Assembly: GCA_026389745.1 (NCBI GenBank)
Contig: JAPLHG010000121.1
Coordinates: 1 to 6,710, forward strand
Length of the DNA: 6,710 bases
From: Chloroflexota bacterium
Lineage (GTDB): Bacteria; Chloroflexota; Dehalococcoidia; Dehalococcoidales; Fen-1064
Direction of reading: 5' to 3'
Shown here: piece by piece, positions 1 through 6,710 of the stretch
Layout: the number at the start of each line of letters is the position of its first letter
Numbering within the stretch: position 1 is the first letter of the stretch
Translations under genes and position numbers: made by a program
The notes under the pieces: generated by a model
Seen by the model: the letters and a program-made list of their open reading frames with translations, nothing else
Databases searched by the model: none
Told to the model about the DNA's origin: nothing

Positions 1-2229
<2,229 letters not shown>

Positions 2230-2237
2230 CTATGTTG

Positions 2238-2242
2238 CCTCT
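2238..2242 (-). promoter_or_regulatory. Shine-Dalgarno site that supports the TTG start of mutS2
   Basis: On the minus strand this reads AGAGG, 8 bases before TTG at 2229. The downstream in-frame ATG at 2208 has only a GGGG run directly abutting it, which is too close to act as a normal ribosome site. This supports the longer protein beginning MDTKSLGMLEF. Confidence 0.6.
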
Positions 2243-2260
2243 TATGTGTATAACAGGTAT

Positions 2261-2266
2261 ATTGTA
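2261..2266 (-). promoter_or_regulatory. Possible -10 element for mutS2
   Basis: The minus strand reads TACAAT here, one mismatch from TATAAT, which would give a leader of about 25 bases before the TTG start. I could not find a good -35 hexamer at 16-18 bases. A second TACAAT lies 18 bases further upstream (2279-2284), and an extended -10-like TGTTATACA lies just downstream. The choice among them is uncertain. Confidence 0.25.
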
Positions 2267-2330
2267 CCACTTTGATGAATTGTACTCTAAAATCTGTATG
2301 TTAGGCGTGGTAGGTCACACATAAGTAGCA

Positions 2331-2360
2331 TTGGCGGTATTTCCCTGAAAAGAATATAAT
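2331..2360 (+). promoter_or_regulatory. Candidate sigma-70-type promoter for the malic enzyme gene
   Basis: TTGGCG (2331-2336, four of six matches to TTGACA) and a perfect TATAAT (2355-2360) are separated by 18 bases, placing a start of transcription roughly 45 bases before the ATG at 2413. A second perfect TATAAT at 2374-2379 has no recognisable -35 at the proper distance. The region is AT-rich and is the only spacer able to serve the plus-strand gene. No operator or riboswitch fold was recognised. Confidence 0.45.
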
Positions 2361-2412
2361 TCAATGTGGTTTCTATAATCGAAAACGTACGATGGTAAGG
2401 CAGTAGTAAGTT

Positions 2413-3795
2413 ATGAGTAGTGCTAATAATAAGATTGTCAGAACCCTGCGTTGCAAGCTTCGGAATATACCCGAGACTCTGAATAAACTGACTAAAGCAA
2501 TTGGTCAGGCAGGCGTTGAAATTGGTAACATCTCTACAATTCACACGGGAAATCATTATACCGTCAGAGATATCGAAGTTACCGTTGCCGATGAAGATGC
2601 CCTTAGAAAATTGATAGAGCGGGTATCTGCTCTCAAAGATGTTGCTATCATCCGGGTTATGGATGACGTCCTGAAGCTTCACCAGAATGGTAAAATCAAA
2701 ATGGTTGGCGCCACTCCAATCAATTCCATTAGTGACCTCAGAAAAGTATATACTCCGGGTGTTGCTGAGGTGTGCAAGCTGGTTGCCGCGCATCCTGAAT
2801 GGAAGGACCACTATACCAGCATCCCTTATTCTATCGCAATCGTTACCGATGGCACGGCAATTTTGGGATTAGGTAACATCGGGTCAGTAGCGGGAATGCC
2901 GGTGATGGAAGGGAAATCAGCGCTGATGTATCAGTTTGTAGGCGTCCGCGGTATTCCTATTTTGTTAGATACTACCGATACGGAAGAAGTCATTGCTACC
3001 ATAAAACATATTGCTCCCACCTTCGGAGCGATTCATCTGGAAGACTTTGCCTCGCCGCGATGTTTTGAGATTGAGGAAAGACTGGAAAAAGAATTGGACA
3101 TTCCGGTAATGCAGGATGACCAGCAAGGGACCGCTGTGGTGGTACTTGCCGCTCTCATTAATGCCTGTAAGAAGACCGACATTAAACTCGAAAAGGCAAA
3201 AATCGGAATGATTGGTCTGGGCGCGGCTGGCCTTATTACCGGCGAATTCATTTTGCGCTTCACGGACAATCCCACATTGGGGACGGCGAGAACAGAAGCC
3301 AGCATTAAGCGTCATGTGGCGAGAGGTGGCATTGCCTCGAACTTCGATGAAATCATGCAGAAAGCAGATATTGTAATCTGCACCTCAGGCGTGAGCGGCT
3401 TAATTAAGCCCGCGATGGTGAGGAAGGGTCAGATTATCTTTGCGTTAGCCAATCCTTTCCCTGAAATTACGCCTGACCAGGCAATGGTGGCAGGGGCGAC
3501 TATTGCAACCGACGGCAGAACGGTGAATAATCTAGTTGGCTATCCGGGAATCTGGCGTGGAACTCTGGATGCCAAAGCGAAGAAAATCAATTGGGATATG
3601 TATTGTGCGGCGATTCTGGCAATTGCCAATGCCACGAGTGAAAATGAACTTATTCCCAGTCCTCTCGACCCTAAAGTGCATCTGGCAGTAACTAAAAGCG
3701 TTGCCCGGGCGGCTATTGAATCGGGTGTGGCGCAACGTCATCTGGATGAGGACTATTTCGAAGACACAAAATTGGGTTTTCCGTTTGATATGTAG
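2413..3795 (+). CDS. ACT-domain malic enzyme (malate oxidoreductase, decarboxylating)
   Basis: The 460-residue protein should convert malate to pyruvate and CO2 while reducing NAD or NADP, in the cytoplasm. Residues about 8-82 form an ACT domain (KIVRTLRCKL onward), a small-molecule-binding regulatory fold, so allosteric control by an amino acid or similar ligand is plausible. The malic domain follows: YTPGVAEVC with the likely catalytic Tyr113, GLGNIG (152-157), MEGKSAL with the likely catalytic Lys168, HLEDF (E210, D211) and QDDQQGTAV (D235, D236) as metal ligands. The C-terminal Rossmann domain has IGLGAAG (267-273), ALANPFPEI (344-352, N347) and TVNN (370-373). Departures from the common pattern are DDQQG for DDQHG, GLGNIG for GLGDIG, and ATDGRTVNN in place of the usual longer ATGRSDYPNQVNN. 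The start is ATG at 2413; a TAAGG lies 12 bases upstream, a rather long spacing. Cofactor preference cannot be read with confidence. The stop lies 3 bases from that of the convergent M20 gene. Confidence 0.93.
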   Translation: MSSANNKIVRTLRCKLRNIPETLNKLTKAIGQAGVEIGNISTIHTGNHYTVRDIEVTVADEDALRKLIERVSALKDVAIIRVMDDVLKLHQNGKIKMVGATPINSISDLRKVYTPGVAEVCKLVAAHPEWKDHYTSIPYSIAIVTDGTAILGLGNIGSVAGMPVMEGKSALMYQFVGVRGIPILLDTTDTEEVIATIKHIAPTFGAIHLEDFASPRCFEIEERLEKELDIPVMQDDQQGTAVVVLAALINACKKTDIKLEKAKIGMIGLGAAGLITGEFILRFTDNPTLGTARTEASIKRHVARGGIASNFDEIMQKADIVICTSGVSGLIKPAMVRKGQIIFALANPFPEITPDQAMVAGATIATDGRTVNNLVGYPGIWRGTLDAKAKKINWDMYCAAILAIANATSENELIPSPLDPKVHLAVTKSVARAAIESGVAQRHLDEDYFEDTKLGFPFDM

Positions 3796-3798
3796 AGT

Positions 3799-4911
3799 CT
3801 AAAGAATTAGTGCAAAGTCCAGATAGATTTGTGCCGCTTGTAAAACCTGAGCAAAACTCACTGATTCTTCGGGTGTGTGGGCATCTTCTAAACGTCCCGG
3901 GCCTAAAATGATAGGGTCGACACCATCTGTCCAGAGAACGTTGGCATCGGAGTGGCTGCGGAAGTCCTGTGGTTCCCACGGAAGTGACATTTTTAGGAAA
4001 ACCTGCTGTAATTTTTTAACCAATGGCCTTTCGTGGGAGATGCTGTAGCCGACATGAGCCTCCTCGAATCTGAGAGTGGCGTCCAGCCCCGGAATCTCTT
4101 TGTGGGCGGTGTCTACCAGATGCTCCAGTTCCGTTTTGAGGGTGTCGATTTTTGAATTAGGTGGCAGGTGCAGGTCGATGTATGCCTCGCAGGTATCCGG
4201 GACGACAAAGCCACTCGGAAAACCGGAAAGCTCTCTGATGTTATAGACCAAGCCGTGTGTGCTTGTGGTGGCATAAGCTGTAACGCGTAGGAGAAGTTTC
4301 AGCATTGTCTCAATAGCATTTTGTCCGAGTTCCGGCATTGACGAGTGGGCTCTCTTACCCTGCGTTCTCACGAGAACTTCCAGATAGCCATAGTGACTTA
4401 AACAGACTGTCAGATTAGTTGGCTCACCGACCAGTGACCAGGGAAAGCTATACTCGCGTGCCAGAGTTCTAGCGCCGCTATTGTCTTCTTCTTCACCGAC
4501 TACCAGAGCGAGCCCAACCGGTGGTAATTTGTCTCCTTGATGGTAGAGTGCTGCGAAGGCTTCTATCATTGCGGCACAACCGGCTTTCATATCAGCAGTG
4601 CCTAATCCATAAATGGTGTCCTCCTTTTCGTAAAAACCGAAGTTATCTAGGTCATAGGCAGTGACGGTATCCAGATGTCCCACAAAGCAGATGTCCATCT
4701 CCTCTTCTTGCGGCAAGACGAGTAGATTAAAACGATTCTCATCTACTTTCTGTCTGGTGACTGGTAAACCCTGTCCCTTCAGGTACTGCTCGGTATACTC
4801 CAGAATCTCCTCTTCTTTCCCGGATGGGCTGTAAATATTTACCAGGTCTCTGAGGAGATTTCTCACTCTTTCCGGTCGTATTCCCGCTGGGACATTATGA
4901 GTGTTTGTCAA
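3799..4911 (-). CDS. M20-family metallopeptidase/deacylase (ArgE/DapE-like)
   Basis: This is a cytoplasmic di-metal amidase of the M20 family, which includes ArgE, DapE, LysK-type deacetylases and aminoacylases. It has 370 residues from the TTG at 4911. Metal and catalytic residues are visible: GHLDTV (H79, D81), GLGTADMKAG (D107, bridging), GEEED (E140 catalytic base, E141 ligand), GEPTNL (E163) and EDAHTPEE (H345). The lid/dimer domain lies between, with RAHSSMPELGQNA (H189), and SHSDAN occupies the place of the usual GGTDA-like loop. All core residues are present, so it should be active. The TTG at 4911 is preferred because AAGGAAGGA lies 8 bases upstream; a longer frame from TTG at 4962 would add 17 poorly conserved residues and overlap the preceding gene by 47 bases. 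The preceding GNAT stop (4916) is 4 bases away, so the two are probably co-translated. Substrate is unresolved: acetylornithine, succinyl-diaminopimelate, acetyl-lysine or another N-acyl amino acid are all possible. Confidence 0.92.
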   Translation of the reverse strand: MTNTHNVPAGIRPERVRNLLRDLVNIYSPSGKEEEILEYTEQYLKGQGLPVTRQKVDENRFNLLVLPQEEEMDICFVGHLDTVTAYDLDNFGFYEKEDTIYGLGTADMKAGCAAMIEAFAALYHQGDKLPPVGLALVVGEEEDNSGARTLAREYSFPWSLVGEPTNLTVCLSHYGYLEVLVRTQGKRAHSSMPELGQNAIETMLKLLLRVTAYATTSTHGLVYNIRELSGFPSGFVVPDTCEAYIDLHLPPNSKIDTLKTELEHLVDTAHKEIPGLDATLRFEEAHVGYSISHERPLVKKLQQVFLKMSLPWEPQDFRSHSDANVLWTDGVDPIILGPGRLEDAHTPEESVSFAQVLQAAQIYLDFALIL

Positions 4912-4915
4912 GGTT

Positions 4916-5430
4916 TTATTCCTTCCTTGTCTTTCTGGGTGGTTTCTGAAGTGTTTTAGCAAGCCAGATATGCTGGGCGCGGGCAGAGAAACCCATCGCG
5001 TTCAAGAACTGAATTGCGCCTTCATTATCGGCATCAGTGTCTGTAATCACCATCCGGACGCCGTCTTTCTGAAAATTATCTTCCAGTTTGTTGTATAGGC
5101 GCTGACCGAGATTCGTTCTTTGGAAATCATCGGCAACTCCTATCCAGCTCAGATAGCCATACTTTTTCCATGCCGTACCCTCTTTTCAATCCTATTTGCC
5201 AGAATGAAACCGACAATCCTGCCATCCTCGGTTTCTGCTACCAGACAGTACTCGGATTCGGAAGTAAAATAGTCGGTCACTTCATAAGGGTCCCATGTGC
5301 GGTAGAGAATGGGGAATTCATCGCTGGTAAATAGTTCTTCTCCAATATGGTAGACAGCGCTGACGTCATCTATCTCCATTTGTCTGATTGTTACATCTAC
5401 CTTAGGTTTTGTTCCGTTGTCCGGTAGCAT
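4916..5430 (-). pseudogene. GNAT-family N-acetyltransferase split by a -1 frameshift
   Basis: The first frame runs from ATG 5430 (GGAGG site 5 bases upstream; an ATG at 5442 is also possible) and encodes IRQMEIDDVSAVYHIG through GFILANRIEKR (residue 84), then runs out of frame to a TGA at 5149. The rest of the acetyltransferase fold is in the -1 frame, from GTAWKKYGYLSWIGVA to a TAA at 4916. Re-reading one G of the GGG run at 5178-5180 joins them into a 171-residue protein with normal GNAT order: beta strands, YLSWIGVADDFQ, CoA loop QRTNLGQRLY, then TDADNEGAIQFLNAMGF and a basic tail PPRKTRKE. The two frames overlap only in about 5149-5185, and the protein alignment points to the GGG. Either one G is missing (mutation or assembly error) or the gene is decaying. 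The CoA loop also has Asn where the Q/RxxGxG motif expects Gly. It sits between marC-like and M20 genes in the same direction. The substrate is unknown. Confidence 0.85.
4920..4928 (-). promoter_or_regulatory. Shine-Dalgarno site of the M20 gene, inside the end of the GNAT gene
   Basis: The minus strand reads AAGGAAGGA, with 8 bases to TTG at 4911. The site is embedded in the last lysine/glutamate codons of the frameshifted GNAT gene. It decides the M20 start and suggests translational coupling with the upstream reading frame. Confidence 0.6.
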
Positions 5431-5435
5431 GTTTT

Positions 5436-5440
5436 CCTCC
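5436..5440 (-). promoter_or_regulatory. Shine-Dalgarno site favouring the second ATG of the split GNAT gene
   Basis: The minus strand reads GGAGG, followed by five bases and ATG at 5430. The alternative ATG at 5442 overlaps this motif and has a G-rich stretch directly abutting it, so the shorter form is preferred; the difference is only four residues. Confidence 0.55.
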
Positions 5441-5492
5441 ATCTCCCCGATGTTTCTGGGTTCCGCTGCATATCTTTGAAAAATGTTAGTGT

Positions 5493-6095
5493 CTACTGCG
5501 TAATTTTTATGATGCCAGTCAGGTTGAGCCCATGGATAATCATGGTAACGGCGATGGCTACCAGCAAAAGGTTAAAAACCTGAGACACTGCGGCAATACC
5601 GCCTTTACCAAAAAATCTGACAAGTTTGTTGCCGATGAGGAATACAAACCACGAGATAAGCAGGTTTGCGGCTAAAGATAACAGGATGATGTAAATAGGG
5701 TACTCGGCGGCAAGCAAGAGCAGGGTAGTGATGGTTGCCGGTCCAACAATTAGCGGGGTACCGATGGGGACAACAGCTATCATTTCTTCCTTGATAACAT
5801 TGACCCATCGACCGGCTATCAGGTATCTGACGGCTAGAACCAGTAAAATGATGCCGCCGGCGATAGCGAAAGCGCCTACTGAAATACCCATCACATCAAG
5901 GATGAACTTGCCGAAGAAGAGGAATATTAGTCCGACGATAGTGGCGGTGACGAGGGCGAGATTAATCAGCCGGCGGTGTTCTTTGGAGGTCATCCCTTCA
6001 CTCAGTGACATGACGATGGGCAGGTTCCCAACCGTATCAATCACGATAAAGAGAGGTATGAATGTCAGGACAAAGGAGTCGAATAAACTTTTCAT
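5493..6095 (-). CDS. MarC-family (UPF0056) integral membrane protein
   Basis: The 200-residue protein belongs to the MarC family of six-helix inner-membrane proteins, often labelled NAAT or amino-acid transporters although the function of most members is unproven. Hydrophobic segments lie at about 7-29, 44-62, 67-93, 106-128, 132-157 and 172-192. Family marks are visible: an early polar/proline pattern PLFIVIDTVGNLPIV, the FGKFILDVMGISVGAFAIAGG stretch leading into helix 3, and VPIGTPLIVGPATIT at the start of helix 4, which mirrors the first half as in the family's internal duplication. The length is typical and there is no cleavable signal peptide. ATG at 6095 follows the preceding GNAT stop by 38 bases; its ribosome site is weak (GGGCAGG about 10 bases upstream). 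It is probably co-transcribed with the acetyltransferases and the M20 gene, which would suit a role in moving a small amino-acid-like molecule. The symbol marC is not given because this is a family member, not a shown orthologue. Confidence 0.9.
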   Translation of the reverse strand: MKSLFDSFVLTFIPLFIVIDTVGNLPIVMSLSEGMTSKEHRRLINLALVTATIVGLIFLFFGKFILDVMGISVGAFAIAGGIILLVLAVRYLIAGRWVNVIKEEMIAVVPIGTPLIVGPATITTLLLLAAEYPIYIILLSLAANLLISWFVFLIGNKLVRFFGKGGIAAVSQVFNLLLVAIAVTMIIHGLNLTGIIKITQ

Positions 6096-6133
6096 TCTTG
6101 ATAAACCTGCCCTTTTGATTTGTCAGATTATTG

Positions 6134-6616
6134 TTACCGGAGTCTTTTGATGAATATCACCAAATCATCACCCGGGGCATAGAAATCAGGAATCTGACAG
6201 ATGTTCTGATAATTCAGGGTGTCATAGAACCATCTGGTCTTATTATATTCTGGTTTGCCTGATGTCTCAACAATAACCAGCCGCCCGCCCATTCTTTTGA
6301 TATCGTCTTCGGCGTGTTTCATTAAGATGTGGCCAATACCATGCCCTTGTTTCTCGCGAGCGACTACTATCCAGAAGATATCCCATGTGCCATCCGTCAA
6401 AGGGGTGAGTCCGTAGCAAATATAACCGCCTATGCTACCACTAACTTCAGCTACATAGATGTGATAACCTGAGGACGGTGGGTCGTCCAGATAGCAATCG
6501 ATCAACTCCTCGGCAACTGTTACTTCGTGGGGTAAGAATTCGGGAGTATTGTGTAGAATACCCATAACTGCTGGCTTGTCGCCAGCAGTTATGGGGCGGA
6601 TGCTGGTTGTACCCAC
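6134..6616 (-). CDS. GNAT-family N-acetyltransferase
   Basis: The 160-residue, single-domain protein should transfer an acetyl group from acetyl-CoA to an amine; the acceptor cannot be read from sequence. It begins TTSIRPITAGDKPAV, the usual first strand and helix of GNAT proteins, continues YHIYVAEVSGSIGGYICYG, then motif A with DIFWIVVAREKQGHGIGHIL (the Q90-G-H-G-I-G95 loop fits Q/RxxGxG/A), RLVIVETSG, and the motif B region TRWFYDTLNYQNI. It closes with IPDFYAPGDDLVIFIKRL, an ending I associate with a recurrent uncharacterised GNAT subfamily. The start is GTG at 6616, with GAGAGG five bases upstream. Its first 28 bases overlap the 3' end of the preceding frame, which points to translational coupling. 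A perfect 15-bp inverted repeat lies within codons 8-19. No frameshift or missing core residue is seen. Confidence 0.92.
   Translation of the reverse strand: MGTTSIRPITAGDKPAVMGILHNTPEFLPHEVTVAEELIDCYLDDPPSSGYHIYVAEVSGSIGGYICYGLTPLTDGTWDIFWIVVAREKQGHGIGHILMKHAEDDIKRMGGRLVIVETSGKPEYNKTRWFYDTLNYQNICQIPDFYAPGDDLVIFIKRLR
6561..6595 (-). repeat. Perfect 15-bp inverted repeat with 5-base loop at the start of the GNAT gene
   Basis: The arms at 6561-6575 and 6581-6595 are exact reverse complements (nine of fifteen positions G or C) around a 5-base loop at 6576-6580. In the mRNA the stem begins 18 bases after the GTG start codon of the GNAT gene. It encodes its residues P8 to about G19 and contains the TAA (6589-6591) of the upstream frame. 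There is no T tract after it on either strand, so it does not look like an intrinsic terminator. It could modulate translation or coupling, or it may be a relic of a template-switch mutation. Confidence 0.9.
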
Positions 6617-6710
6617 AAGTTCCTCTCTAAAGCTAAATGAGTGATTTTATCGATGAATTCAGCGTAGGTCATACCAGCCGCTGCTGCCTGTCGGGCGGCA
6701 CCTGTACCTG
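6589..6710 (-). CDS. 3' end of an upstream gene, possibly a D-Ala-D-Ala-ligase-like ATP-grasp protein
   Basis: Only the last 39 codons and the stop are in the window; the frame is open to the right edge. The residues GTGAARQAAAAGMTYAEFID, then KITHLALERN, look like the extreme C-terminus of D-alanine-D-alanine-ligase-type ATP-grasp enzymes. Those end with a small-residue loop, an alanine-rich helix, a Gly-Met/Ile-Ser/Thr-(Tyr/Phe) turn and a final helix ending in ALER. A short tail LWVQPASAP follows. The stop (TAA at 6589-6591) lies inside the start of the GNAT gene, giving a 28-base overlap in a different frame, as in tightly coupled operons. With so little sequence the family call is tentative; that a coding frame ends here is more secure than its identity. 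Confidence 0.5.
   Translation of the reverse strand, partial: GTGAARQAAAAGMTYAEFIDKITHLALERNLWVQPASAP
6621..6627 (-). promoter_or_regulatory. Shine-Dalgarno site of the intact GNAT gene
   Basis: The minus strand reads GAGAGGA just before ACTT and the GTG start at 6616. It supports GTG over the internal ATG within the hairpin (codon 18), which would remove the first strand of the fold. Confidence 0.6.

Noticed and set aside
2374..2379. Second perfect TATAAT upstream of the malic enzyme gene as main promoter
   Set aside because: The hexamer at the -35 distance (about 2351-2356) does not resemble TTGACA, and no extended TG precedes it; kept only as an alternative.
2287..2811. 174-codon minus-strand frame covering the divergent spacer and the start of the malic enzyme gene
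   Set aside because: Most of it is antisense to the conserved ACT and malic domains; no recognisable motif and no good ribosome site.
2965..3315. Overlapping minus-strand open frames inside the malic enzyme gene
   Set aside because: Antisense to the metal-binding and Rossmann motifs of a clearly real gene; no protein features.
4912..4962. Longer M20 protein from TTG at 4962
   Set aside because: The added 17 residues are not family-like and overlap the GNAT coding end; the TTG at 4911 has a strong, well-spaced ribosome site.
4901..5098. Plus-strand 65-codon frame at the GNAT/M20 junction
   Set aside because: Antisense to the second half of the frameshifted GNAT gene, which has a recognisable fold on the minus strand.
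5170..5190. Programmed -1 frameshifting in the second GNAT gene
   Set aside because: The codons at the junction do not form an X XXY YYZ slippery site and I saw no clear downstream stem or upstream stimulatory signal; GNAT genes are not known for recoding.
5728..6150. 140-codon plus-strand frame
   Set aside because: Antisense to the MarC-family gene; it simply mirrors the hydrophobic codons and lacks a ribosome site.
6561..6595. Intrinsic terminator at the inverted repeat
   Set aside because: The stem is strong but neither strand has a T-rich tract after it, and on the minus strand it would stop the operon just inside an intact gene.

Overview
The window looks like ordinary bacterial chromosome. 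Coding density is high, spacers are short, and starts are ATG, GTG and TTG with readable Shine-Dalgarno sites. The gene set (a MutS2-type ATPase, an ACT-domain malic enzyme, an M20 peptidase, a MarC-family membrane protein and two GNAT acetyltransferases) fits a free-living anaerobe or a subsurface or sediment lineage. The style of the proteins reminds me most of Chloroflexota (Dehalococcoidia-like), but that is an impression from memory, not a search result. No mobile element, CRISPR array, tRNA or rRNA is visible.

Layout. Positions 1-2229 (minus) hold most of mutS2, cut by the left edge inside its C-terminal Smr domain. A 183-base divergent spacer (2230-2412) carries the start signals for mutS2 on one side and for an ACT-domain malic enzyme (2413-3795, plus) on the other. 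The malic enzyme converges with a minus-strand M20 peptidase (3799-4911), with only three bases between the stop codons.

From 6710 down to 3799 everything reads on the minus strand with short gaps or overlaps, so it is probably one operon. In transcription order it holds the tail of an upstream gene that resembles the C-terminus of a D-Ala-D-Ala-ligase-like ATP-grasp protein, an intact GNAT acetyltransferase, a MarC-family six-helix membrane protein, a second GNAT gene broken by a -1 frameshift at a GGG run, and the M20 metallopeptidase/deacylase. If the genes share a task, ligation, acylation, membrane transport and deacylation of small amino-acid-like compounds would be a reasonable guess. 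That is inference only.

The items most worth a second look are a perfect 15-bp inverted repeat with a 5-base loop at the start of the intact GNAT gene, which also covers the upstream stop codon; the frameshifted GNAT gene, which has also lost a conserved glycine of its CoA loop; a MutS2 whose Smr LDLRG-type motif reads LLLLG; and a malic enzyme with several altered signature motifs. I found no convincing previously undescribed system.
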